NCBI GenBank assembly: GCA_007134695.1
Contig: SLKI01000058.1
Coordinates: forward strand, 1-55,778
Source of the DNA: Balneolaceae bacterium
GTDB lineage: Bacteria > Bacteroidota > Rhodothermia > Balneolales > Balneolaceae
Length of the DNA: 55,778 bases
Direction of reading: 5' to 3'
Shown one piece after another: positions 34,252 to 45,600 of this stretch (its first letter is position 1; each line of letters begins with the position of its first letter). Below the pieces are notes generated by a model. The model worked only from the letters and a program-made list of their open reading frames with translations. It did no database searches and was not told the DNA's origin. Both the position numbers and the translations under genes were made by a program.

Positions 34252-35289
34252 TCATTGCCCTGGATGCTTTTTTAATTCTGAATGAACGGCTGATGCAGTC
34301 TTGTCACTGGAGGGGGTGTTACGGACCCGCTGCCCTGCTTGCACCGAAGCCCCTTCTACAGTTCGGCCGTCGATTTCTATAGAACGGAACCGAACCGGCA
34401 GTCCCATCCCTTCAAAAAAATCGGGTGAATCCTGAAGATGAAAGTGCAGGTGAGGTTCACTGCTGTGGCCGCTGTGGCCGCATTGGCCGATCTGATCCCC
34501 CGCCTCTACCGAGTCGCTGGGCTGAACCTCGACACTTCCCTGAATCAAATGGGCATACAAGCCATACTCCCCTTCGGCGTGACGAATCATCACATAGTTG
34601 CCAATAAAACTCCTGGCCAAAAAATCACAAAATCCATAACCCACCCATGGAGCGTCCCCGATCCGGTCTTCGATCTGTACCACTTCGCCGTCGGCGGCGG
34701 CCAGGATGGGGCGGCCGTAGCAGTAGTAATCCTCGTGACGAGTACCCGAACCGGAGTGACGGCTGAAATGCCCATCTGCCTGAACAAAATCGAGGGCAAA
34801 GCGCTGTCCAAGAATATCCCAGGAATGCGACGTTTTCGGGGTCACGCCACCATTGTATACCAGCCATTCACCGTCAAATGGCAACTGGTAATCCGCTTTC
34901 AACTGATAGTCGGCCCCATGATTGCCACTTTTATCTTCCCGAACCGTTAACCGATAGTTTCCGATTATCTGCCGGACCATCTGTTTCAGCTGAAACGGGT
35001 TGAGAAAACTCAATAGATGTGTGGGCCAGAAGACGATCATAAACATCAAGGTGCCCATCCTGGTTCCAAGATTCCGGAACGGCCCCGGCAGCGGCCATTC
35101 CGATCGGTCGACAGGTGCATCGCCGGGAAATTGATCCTCCTCATCCGAAGTGCTGAGGTAAGCGGCCGCACCGTAGAGAATAAAATAGACCAGCAAAATG
35201 GCAAACCCGCCCATTGTATAGTCAAACAGAAAGTCACTGGCCACAGTGATCAGAATAGTCAGTGCGAGTGCAATAACAATGTTCTTCAA
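34252..35289 (-). CDS. Membrane-anchored M23 family peptidase
   Basis: A zinc peptidase of the lysostaphin/LytM fold, usually acting on peptidoglycan crosslinks. The 345-aa protein has two N-terminal hydrophobic segments (VIALALTILITVASDF and GGFAILLVYFILYGAAAYL) and an M23 domain from about residue 175: ALDFV in place of the canonical His-x3-Asp, a tyrosine-histidine YAHL, and HLHFHLQ with the C-terminal zinc histidines. The first zinc His of the classical motif is not visible at its normal place (QRFALDF), so activity may depend on a different ligand. The start is a TTG, 30 codons before any ATG. Confidence 0.82.
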   Translation of the reverse strand: MKNIVIALALTILITVASDFLFDYTMGGFAILLVYFILYGAAAYLSTSDEEDQFPGDAPVDRSEWPLPGPFRNLGTRMGTLMFMIVFWPTHLLSFLNPFQLKQMVRQIIGNYRLTVREDKSGNHGADYQLKADYQLPFDGEWLVYNGGVTPKTSHSWDILGQRFALDFVQADGHFSRHSGSGTRHEDYYCYGRPILAAADGEVVQIEDRIGDAPWVGYGFCDFLARSFIGNYVMIRHAEGEYGLYAHLIQGSVEVQPSDSVEAGDQIGQCGHSGHSSEPHLHFHLQDSPDFFEGMGLPVRFRSIEIDGRTVEGASVQAGQRVRNTPSSDKTASAVHSELKKHPGQ

Positions 35290-35480
35290 TCTGCTTCAGT
35301 TACTTGGCATTTGGTCTCAAGACAAGATAGGCATTCCTGATATCTGTAATAACATCTTTCTATCAGGGTTTTAAAGCTTATAGATCCTCTGTTTTGTAAG
35401 TTCCAAGTAACGTAAAAAGCTCAGATGTCAGAATCGGATTCATTGATTCCGAACTTATAAGAGCCGGGTTGAATATATCC

Positions 35481-35522
35481 GGCCTCTGACACTTGGCCTC
35501 TGACACTTGGCCTCTGACACCT
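35481..35522. repeat. Three 14-bp direct repeats upstream of katG
   Basis: GGCCTCTGACACTT at 35481-35494, the same at 35495-35508, and GGCCTCTGACACCT at 35509-35522, followed by another GGCC. The array ends 45 bases before the katG start, so it sits in the leader or just upstream of the promoter. A hairpin at 35434-35452 (TCGGA/TCCGA, extended with one mismatch) is nearby. The remaining bases of the gap show nothing. Confidence 0.8.
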
Positions 35523-35561
35523 GGCCGGAGACAGAATTTCAAACCGCATCAAAAAAACTGA

Positions 35562-37763
<2,202 letters not shown>

Positions 37764-37858
37764 GCCGATTTAATGCGGATTGATTTTCGTCGAAGCGATC
37801 TGAGGTGGACTGATCCAGGAAGGTCGTATTGACTGAGGATCAATTCAATGCAGATTTG

Positions 37859-37893
37859 AAAACGGCGGCCTGGTTTGCAGGTCGCCGTTTTTT
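37859..37893. terminator. Strong bidirectional terminator after katG
   Basis: AAAACGGCGGCCTG (37859-37872) pairs over 14 positions with CAGGTCGCCGTTTT (37878-37891), with one G-U pair, around GTTTG. Two further Ts follow. Because the 5' arm starts with four As, it also works leftward for the convergent gene at 37919-38596. Confidence 0.93.
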
Positions 37894-37918
37894 GTATCAA
37901 TACCGAAAAATGGCTCTC

Positions 37919-38596
37919 TCAAGTCGCATCCCAGACCGGGACTTCCAGAAACTCCGACAGCTTTTCTGCATCCTCCTTCATTTTTTTCTCTGAACCATGA
38001 GCAACCACGTGGTAACGGCTCGAATCGTTCAGCACCAGGTTCAGTTCATAAACAAAATGTCCCCTATTCCTGGTGCCTCTTCCATGTGAACCCCTTGTCT
38101 TGTTCCTTGAATAGGTCTTGAGAAGCTGCAGTGCATATATCTCATCCAGTGATGCACCACCTGCCATCGATTTGGAATCGGAATGCTGGTCCGGTTTGCT
38201 GCCGCGCCCGGTCCAGTAAGAGCCGGTCAATTTATCAAAGAATACAGATTTGGACTTTAAAAAGTAGAATACCGTAGCGATCCCCGGAAAGAGAACTGCC
38301 ATAAAAGCCGGTATCAGATTCTCAGCTTCCATCTCCATACCAGGCTCGTAGATGGATCGGTACCAGAAAATGAAGATTGCGATACCCACGCCGTAAAAAA
38401 GCAATGTAAAGAGCTTGACCTGGATAGTGGGCCGAAATACTGCCAGGTTGAGATGATCTTGCTCCAGTTTGTGGGTACGAAAATTGGTCCCTCCCCTGTG
38501 CATCACCTTCCATTCGGTTTTTAAAGCAAGATCATCCCCGATCGTCGATGGGTCAAACGTCCTGGACTGGATAAACTTTTTTAAACGTTCTTTCAT
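37919..38596 (-). CDS. Membrane protein of unknown function, two hydrophobic segments
   Basis: The 225-aa protein has a basic and polar N-terminal part (about 55 residues), then two hydrophobic helices, about 62-82 (LFTLLFYGVGIAIFIFWY) and about 93-112 (LIPAFMAVLFPGIATVFYFLK). A domain of about 110 residues follows, with FDKLTGSYWTGRG and YELNLVLNDSSRYHVVAHGS, which look like the strands of a PH-like or DUF-type membrane-bound domain. A flexible, basic Arg/Gly/Lys loop (SRNKTRGSHGRGTRNRGH) interrupts it. No family is certain. It converges on katG and shares its terminator. Confidence 0.65.
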   Translation of the reverse strand: MKERLKKFIQSRTFDPSTIGDDLALKTEWKVMHRGGTNFRTHKLEQDHLNLAVFRPTIQVKLFTLLFYGVGIAIFIFWYRSIYEPGMEMEAENLIPAFMAVLFPGIATVFYFLKSKSVFFDKLTGSYWTGRGSKPDQHSDSKSMAGGASLDEIYALQLLKTYSRNKTRGSHGRGTRNRGHFVYELNLVLNDSSRYHVVAHGSEKKMKEDAEKLSEFLEVPVWDAT

Positions 38597-38649
38597 CGGA
38601 GCTTTATTGAATTGAAAGTAAAGCCAACGTATTAACAGAGAGTAAGGAA

Positions 38650-39207
38650 TCAGTCCTTGTGATTCAAGAAGATCGACACCCAGTCGGCAAACTCTTTCAT
38701 AAATGTTTTCAGAAAGTCACGTGTAGAGTCGTCTGTGAGCACACCTTCATCATCCAGTTTCTCTTTGGCCCGGTAAAGCAGAAACTCCGGAGAGGCCATG
38801 CAGCGCACGTCGAGCCCTTTGAGAGTCTGCCTGAGCTGCTCCTGGCTTCTTGCTGTTCCGGTGATCCCCGGTGAAGCCCCCACAATTGCTGCCGGTTTAC
38901 CCATCATTACCGGGTTTTTAGGCGGCCTCGATGCCCAGTCGACTGCATTTTTCGTCACGCCGCTCATTCCGTGATTGTATTCCGGCGATGCGATCAGGAT
39001 CCCATCCGACCTTCGGATCGCCTCTTTGAACTCATTAACACGTTCGGGCACTCCCTCCTTCTCCAGATCGGCATTAAAGAGAGGGATTCCCTCCAGATCA
39101 AATATTTCGATCTCCATACCCTCCGGGGCCGCTTCTTTGGCATTACGGAGAAGTGCTTTATTGAGCGAACCGGAACGAAGGCTTCCGGCAAATGCGAGTA
39201 TGTTCAT
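38650..39207 (-). CDS. NADPH-dependent FMN reductase-like flavoprotein
   Basis: A flavodoxin-fold reductase that uses NAD(P)H and FMN, in the cytoplasm. The 185-aa protein starts MNILAFAGSLRSGSLNKALL, the family's phosphate-binding loop, and has SPEYNHGMSGVTKNAVDW, the FMN-contact and SPEYN signature. AAIVGASPG is the third family motif. The ATG at 39207 is backed by AAAAGGGA upstream; the ORF could be extended to 39468, but the extension has no homologous pattern. The family includes azoreductase, quinone reductase and chromate reductase; which one applies is not visible. It is 29 bases downstream of the phosphatase gene on the same strand. Confidence 0.88.
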   Translation of the reverse strand: MNILAFAGSLRSGSLNKALLRNAKEAAPEGMEIEIFDLEGIPLFNADLEKEGVPERVNEFKEAIRRSDGILIASPEYNHGMSGVTKNAVDWASRPPKNPVMMGKPAAIVGASPGITGTARSQEQLRQTLKGLDVRCMASPEFLLYRAKEKLDDEGVLTDDSTRDFLKTFMKEFADWVSIFLNHKD

Positions 39208-39236
39208 TATGATCCCTTTTCGTTGAAATACTAGTG

Positions 39237-41030
39237 TTACTGGCCGCTCCCGCCAAAGATCAGGTGATTCATCGGGTGGCCAGTATTGCCGCTCGGATAA
39301 GGTGTATTGATAAAGTTGGCTATTGTAGATGCAATATCGGAGATATAGACCGGGGCGGTAGTGCGTCCGGAGGGTATTTGCCAGCCGAACCAGATCAGTG
39401 GTGCCCGCGCATCGTAACTCCAGGGTGATCCGTGAGTTGTTCCCACACTTCTTGCCGAAGTGAACCATTGAGGATCGAGCCAGTAGAGCAAATCCCCGGA
39501 ACGGGAAGGATTGTACCCCCGCTGAATCCGTTGACGGATCGTATCGGTAAAGTCGGTGGATCGGAGTGCATCGGCCGTTAATGCACCAGCTACTCCATCG
39601 GTTTCGATCATAATGGCTGCCGCATCGCGCTGAACCTGTTCCGGGCGCACTCCATTCTGCCGGATCAGCTCATTGTTGAGAAAAAGCTGGGTGCTTCGAA
39701 GAGACGCAACCGGATCAAAACCGTAGATCTCGGACAGCCTTTCACTGAGGCTGTCGGAGAGTGCACTTCGATCCAGGCCGCCGGTTGGAGCTTTAAGATC
39801 CTCGAGATAAGCCTGGTTATGAGCCGCACCATGGTCGGATGTGAGAAAGATCAACACATTCTCCAGGCCGATCTCATCATCAAGGTAATCCAGAAAACGA
39901 GCCAGTTCTCTGTCGAATCTCAGGTAGGTGTCCTGAACTTCGACCGCCGTGGGGCCGTACCGGTGTCCGACGTGGTCGGGCGATGAAAACGAAACGGCAA
40001 GCAGATCGGTAAACGGGTCACGGCCGAGCCCCTCCCCTTCAATGGCGGCTTTGGAAAGTTCAAAAAGCAACTTGTCGCCGAACGGGGTACCGGCCACAAT
40101 ACCGTAACCACTCTCCTCGGCATAAGCCGGCAGATCGTGCGGGAAAACCGGTCTCTCCTGTCCGGAAAACGTACCTTCGTACGGATTGTCATCGTCAATA
40201 CTTGCTGTATACTCCTCAATCGGCAGCAGCGTCTCCCACGGTTCGCTCAGATACTCGGCAGGCAGATGACGGTCGTTAAACTCCTCCATCCAGCCCGGTA
40301 GCTCCTCGCGGTAAAACGTACTGGTAATAAACCGCGCTTCCCCGTAATCGAACCAGTACGCCTCCCCCAGAAATCCAGCCGGCAGAATCGATCCGCGATC
40401 TTTCAGAGAGATCGCCACCGATTTGGATCTCATATTTGTATGCAGGCGCAGTTCGTCGGAAATAGACGTCGACAGCATCCATCGGGGCGACATCTCCCCT
40501 TCGTCCGAATCAGATCCGACGGTCGATACACTCGGGTCTTCTGTTACATAGGTGCTTCTTCCAGTCTCTCTCAAGTACCAGCTGTTGCCGATAATCCCGT
40601 GAACCGCAGGTGTTGTGCCGGTATAGACCGAAGCGTGGCCCGGCCCGGTAAACGTCGGAAAGTAGTCGAAATGAGCGTGGTCAAAGGAGAAACCCTCGTT
40701 TACCAGCCGGCGAAGCCCATCCTCGCCATAGAGATCCCAATATCGGTAGATGTAGTCGTAACGCATCTGATCGACCATAATGCCGATCACCAGTTTCGGC
40801 GTCTCTGCGTGGGAGTAGGCCGGGTCGGTGGCGGCAGGTAGTTCTGATGCGGACTGGCCAGAGCGTGCAGACTGGACTGCTGATGCGGGCTGGTCGGCAT
40901 GTGTCGTTTGGCCGGTGTGCACAGACAGTTGTGCGGCACTGGACAAACCTGTAGACACAGAAGTCAGGCCGGCCGTAAGAGGCGAGGTCAAAAACAGAGT
41001 ACCAAGAACGAAAATGAATTTCAAAAACAT
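39237..41030 (-). CDS. PafA-like periplasmic alkaline phosphatase
   Basis: A metal-dependent phosphomonoesterase of the alkaline-phosphatase superfamily. The 597-aa protein has a signal peptide (FIFVLGTLFLTSPLTA) and then a disordered Ser/Ala/Gln/Thr-rich spacer (about 22-73) before the catalytic domain (KLVIGIMVDQMRYDYI). Thr128 in PTFTGPGHAS is the nucleophile. Asp87 in VDQ, DHVGHR and TSDHGAA are metal ligands, and KDRGSILPAG contains the Lys/Arg pair that marks the PafA branch. GTTHGSPWSYDARAPL carries the last His. The branch hydrolyses phosphate monoesters without the phosphate control of PhoA. The spacer of about 50 residues is longer than needed for a signal cut. Confidence 0.9.
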   Translation of the reverse strand: MFLKFIFVLGTLFLTSPLTAGLTSVSTGLSSAAQLSVHTGQTTHADQPASAVQSARSGQSASELPAATDPAYSHAETPKLVIGIMVDQMRYDYIYRYWDLYGEDGLRRLVNEGFSFDHAHFDYFPTFTGPGHASVYTGTTPAVHGIIGNSWYLRETGRSTYVTEDPSVSTVGSDSDEGEMSPRWMLSTSISDELRLHTNMRSKSVAISLKDRGSILPAGFLGEAYWFDYGEARFITSTFYREELPGWMEEFNDRHLPAEYLSEPWETLLPIEEYTASIDDDNPYEGTFSGQERPVFPHDLPAYAEESGYGIVAGTPFGDKLLFELSKAAIEGEGLGRDPFTDLLAVSFSSPDHVGHRYGPTAVEVQDTYLRFDRELARFLDYLDDEIGLENVLIFLTSDHGAAHNQAYLEDLKAPTGGLDRSALSDSLSERLSEIYGFDPVASLRSTQLFLNNELIRQNGVRPEQVQRDAAAIMIETDGVAGALTADALRSTDFTDTIRQRIQRGYNPSRSGDLLYWLDPQWFTSARSVGTTHGSPWSYDARAPLIWFGWQIPSGRTTAPVYISDIASTIANFINTPYPSGNTGHPMNHLIFGGSGQ

Positions 41031-41124
41031 GAGGTCAGATTAGTTGAACAGATGATCTGCCTCAAAGATAAACGTTTTTGCTTCACTTGTCTGCATGGCC
41101 AGTCGGTAATCTTTTCGACTGAAG

Positions 41125-42687
41125 CTACTTGATAAGAGTGAATCTTTTATTCAAAACCTGATCTGCTACAGTTAATCTATAAACGTAAACACCACTTGCC
41201 AGATTTGAGGCATCAAAAGTTACCTCATGAATTCCGGACGGAACCGTTTCATTTATCAGTGTAGCTATACGGCGTCCAATCAAACTATATATGTCAAGAC
41301 GAACTTGTCCCTCATCAGGCAACTGATATCGGATCACTGTTTCGGGGTTGAAAGGGTTAGGATAATTTTGAAAGAGTTTATATGTGGTAATAATACCCGG
41401 CCCTCCATTAGATGTATCGGGTTCACTGCTGAATAACCTGAAATTTCCAGAATTAAAATACCCATCACGATCGGCATTGGGTGAGGAGATTAAGAAATAA
41501 TGATCGTGAGCACTTATTGCAGAACCAAAATGTTCATAGCTGCCGGGAGTATCCGAAATCATTACAGATGTTGGAGATAATTCGAAGCTATTTCCCATTA
41601 TTCCAAACTTATAACTGAATACACGCCCAGCTTCTTTATGAGAATCTGAATGCATTTTGCTCGCACCTATATATAGATCTCCCGTTCTGTTACATGCTAT
41701 TGAAGTTCCGAATCGGCTATTATTACTCAAATCATTGGCAACAAGTTCTTCCTGGAGTTCCCATGAATCACCAAACTTTGTAAAAACATAAACAGCTCCA
41801 GTATTTCCATTACTGGTTTTTGACCCGGGAGCACCGATAAAAAGAGCCTGGCTATTGAAACCAAACCTTGAATGATTCAGATCATCACAAGTCGTGAGGG
41901 CATAACCGAACATATCGGTCTGGCCGCCGCCAGGTATCTCCAATTTCACCTCCAACTGCCAACCGGATTCAGACCGTTCATATATATAAACAGCGCCTCT
42001 TTCAATTGCATCTCCAGATGCTTTATAAGCCCCGACTGCTATCGTATTCGGGTTGATAATTTCGATACTCTTCCCAAATGCGTCACCCGCCTTACCATCG
42101 TCAGGAGCAAGTTTTTCTGTTTGTACCCAGTCCGTGCCTGACTTTTCGAATAGATAGGCTGCGCCGGAATTTTCTTCTGCTCCAGGTGCCATATACGCAC
42201 CGACCAGGGCCAAATTACCATACAAATCAACTGAACTTCCAAATCGGTGCCCCATACCTGTATCCGAACCTTTAAGGAATGCCGTTTGGGCCCATGAGCC
42301 GCCGGTATATTCATATATGTAAACAATTCCTGAAAAGAGGCCGTTAACGTGATCTCCGGTGGAACTGACAAGTGCCGTTACATCATCCAAGGCCAGTCTC
42401 ATGCCGAAATTACTCATCGGCGTCAAACCTTGCGGTTTGATGGTTTGTGCCATCTGCCACCTGCCAAATAATTTTTTATACACCGTTACAGCGCCTACAT
42501 TCATCAAATCGTCTTGATCACGCTGCGGCGAAGCAACTAACATAAAATTTTCATTTATAGCTGTTGCCCACCCACTCAAGGCATGCTCTTTTGCAGTCGG
42601 CTTTTCGATTTCGATTTCGTGCTGCGAATAAGCAGCAGATGTAAAGAGAAAACCGATCAATAGAAGGAAAAATAACGGCTTTTTCAT
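41125..42687 (-). CDS. Exported FG-GAP repeat protein with T9SS C-terminal signal
   Basis: The 520-aa protein starts with a signal peptide (KKPLFFLLLIGFLFTSAAYS) and contains repeated VG-AVTVYKK / GSSVDLYGNLALVGAYM / GAVYIYERS motifs, the FG-GAP/integrin-alpha-type beta-propeller blades, over about 30-400. The last 90 residues are a classic type IX secretion signal: FQNYPNPFNPETVIRYQLP, then GRRIATLINETVPSGIHEVTF and ASGVYVYRLTV with KRFTLIK at the end. It is therefore predicted to be exported by T9SS and attached or released at the cell surface. Its start overlaps the stop of the LamG protein gene by four bases (ATGA), so the two are translationally coupled. The propeller probably binds a ligand or partner; no enzyme motif is seen. 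Confidence 0.9.
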   Translation of the reverse strand: MKKPLFFLLLIGFLFTSAAYSQHEIEIEKPTAKEHALSGWATAINENFMLVASPQRDQDDLMNVGAVTVYKKLFGRWQMAQTIKPQGLTPMSNFGMRLALDDVTALVSSTGDHVNGLFSGIVYIYEYTGGSWAQTAFLKGSDTGMGHRFGSSVDLYGNLALVGAYMAPGAEENSGAAYLFEKSGTDWVQTEKLAPDDGKAGDAFGKSIEIINPNTIAVGAYKASGDAIERGAVYIYERSESGWQLEVKLEIPGGGQTDMFGYALTTCDDLNHSRFGFNSQALFIGAPGSKTSNGNTGAVYVFTKFGDSWELQEELVANDLSNNSRFGTSIACNRTGDLYIGASKMHSDSHKEAGRVFSYKFGIMGNSFELSPTSVMISDTPGSYEHFGSAISAHDHYFLISSPNADRDGYFNSGNFRLFSSEPDTSNGGPGIITTYKLFQNYPNPFNPETVIRYQLPDEGQVRLDIYSLIGRRIATLINETVPSGIHEVTFDASNLASGVYVYRLTVADQVLNKRFTLIK

Positions 42688-45600
42688 TCCTCGCCCTCCA
42701 TATAAGACTCAATTTCAATGTTCAGGTCCACAGGTGTTCCATCATAATCTACTTCTATATGACCGTAGCGATTTTCAGTTTGTTTAATTCGGTATCCCCC
42801 AGGCAGGATTATCCTCAGTTCATGCTTTCCATTTTCCACATTAAAAATGCTGAACCGCCCATCCTGCCCGGTAATTCCAAACGCTTCGATGCCGCCCGTT
42901 GAAACGACATCAAAACTGCCGTTCCCATTGGCATCAATAAATACCCTGCGCCCCTGGTTTAGTGAATCGGCTTCTGGCGGAAAGGAAATCTTGCCGCTAA
43001 TATCTGCCTGATGATAGTGTGGGGAAGAAATTGGTGTGATAACCGGACGATTCTTGCCATCATCTATTGAAGCATAGAAGTAGAGTGAGTCGGACTGGGG
43101 CACAAAATCAGGAGTATATTCCAGAGACTTCGAACCATTATTGTTAATATCGAAATCCTCCGGATATAAGTGCTCAATCAATCTCCCGGAATTGGTTGAT
43201 GTAGTGTCATTTACAAAAACAGATATCATGGTGGAATCGGGAAGAGCACTCCAATACTCCAAATCAATATCATAATTATTTTTTCTGTTACCCGAACTGA
43301 CCAGTTGAATCTCAGGTGGCTGCCAGTTGTTATAAGCAATTACCTGAGTGGAATCCGGAGCTTGGTTCGGGAAAGAAAGGACAACCTGGTATCGTCCCGG
43401 AGAAAGAGTTGGGTAGTTTTCTGTTGAACCTTTGCCCCCCTCCTCCCCGATCATAGATTGGGTGTTTAAAATAAATGTAGCCAGGCTGTCATTTACCACC
43501 AGGTCTGATGTAAACTCGGCTTCAAAATCCGGCATACTGTTTATGTCATTTTCAGATTTGACCTTAATTCGAGTCAAATCATAAAAACCTTCCGGGCCAA
43601 CTACAGTTGCATAAACCGAATCAACTTGTTGATGCCATTTTGCTTCAATAATTGAATAATTGGGAACGGGCTTCTCAATTTCAATTGTATGAACAGCCTG
43701 TGAATTAGCAGCGCCTCCAACGTCTGTCAGTGCTTTAGCACCATCCTGATGAATATAATGTTTGACATGACTGATACCGCTGGATCCAATAACTTTAGCA
43801 TGTTTTGTATACGGGTAGTAAACAACACCTTTTGTGTAATGATGGCCTAAAACGGATACGGTTGCCCATGCGGCCAAATAACTTCCCCTCGGATCATGAG
43901 GCTTTAGCCGGACCGCTCCATCAACGCCACCCAGTTTTTTGCCTTTAAAAGGCCACCCCGCAATACTCGGGATGATAAATGTTACTTTATCAAGAAAGTC
44001 CAGATTCCCTTTGCTCAGGGTCAAACCTCCATCCATTTTTATAAAGGAAAAATCCTGCGGAAATTCTATGGTGAGGTCCGCACCTGCTTTTGCCTGATCA
44101 AAATAAACGACGAATAATATGCTGCCGTGGCCAAGCAGATGATGCCAATCGCCTGGTGCATCCCCCGTACGATATGCCCCCATATCCACACTTGCTTTAA
44201 TTCTCAGCTCGGAAGATGTAATGGTAGCCTTAGCACCTGTTTTCAGAATGGTAGCAGATATACCATCTATGGTATAACCTTCTCCATAAATGATATCAAT
44301 ATCCCCTTCCACTTCAAGTTTGTGGGGGGTTCCCAGATTTTTTACTGCACCTTTTAAATAGGCAATCTGGATACCTTCATAAACTTCAATTGCATCCTCG
44401 AGTTGGGTGGCATAATAATCGATTGCTATCGATTCAATTTTAACCGGATCCCCTTCAAAAGTAATTTTTGCACCGATTTCAGTACCAGAGGGAATCACCA
44501 CGTTTACATCAGATTCGGTAATTCCATGTTCATTAAACTTCAAAACAAACTTTTTCAGATCAATCGTACCCAGATCGGCGTGGTCAATTTCGATGGTTAA
44601 ATCTTCGATTTTAAAACGAGGTTCAGAGCCAGAAACGTCAATTATCAACCCTTCAGAACCTCCGCTGCCCATGTCCACTTTCAATTCAAATACTTCCTCT
44701 ATTTCAACCTCACCTGTCACATAGATATGCTTTGCATCGGTATCATAATCTATTCTTAACTCTTTGGTAATGAATGTAATATTGCCCAGGTGCAAGTTGC
44801 TGTTAATAGCAACATCCAGCTTTTTCAAGTGCCCATCATGAACAACGATTCCGGGTTTGGACGTTGAGCCGAAATCGGCGCCCATGCTTTCTCCATCTAC
44901 TTTAAAATCTGCACTTCCATAGATATGATACTGGTCTTCGTCATCTACCTTCTTCCACTCCATACCCAGGTTATCTGTATCAATCTCGAGTCCGGCAAGT
45001 GAAAAATTTTCAGTTATCCCGATATTTACCTGCTTAACAGAGCCCTTTTCAATCAATAGTCCCGGGTTACTTTCCGTACCCAACGTGGCCTTTACTTCGT
45101 GCTCTTCAAGTTTGAAAGAAAAGCCGCCATATATCTGATACTCATTATCATTTCTATTGTATTCCAAGGTTAGATCATCCGTCGTCATTTCAAGGCCATA
45201 AACGGTCAAATCGCTATCGAGGCTGATATTCAATTGTTCGATTTTTCCATCTTCGATAACAACACCCGGATCGCTTTCTGAACCCATAGAAGCACTGACC
45301 TTTTCCTCATCCAGTTCTATACTCAATGAACCAAATATTTGATATTCATCTCGGCCTGAATTGTATTTCAGTGTCAAATGGTCCGGCACTACAGAGAGGT
45401 CGTGAAGAGAAAAGTCTGCAGTAATTCCCATTTGCAAGCTTTCCAGTTCATCATCTTTTATAATCAACCCGGGGTCGGAGGAGCTGCCAAGCGAAACTTC
45501 AACTTGGTGCCCGTCAAAAGATGCAGTTGCATTTCCAAAAAGTTTAAATTCATCTTGATCCGCATGATAGGAAAGAGTCAGCCCGTCCCCATCTATTTGT

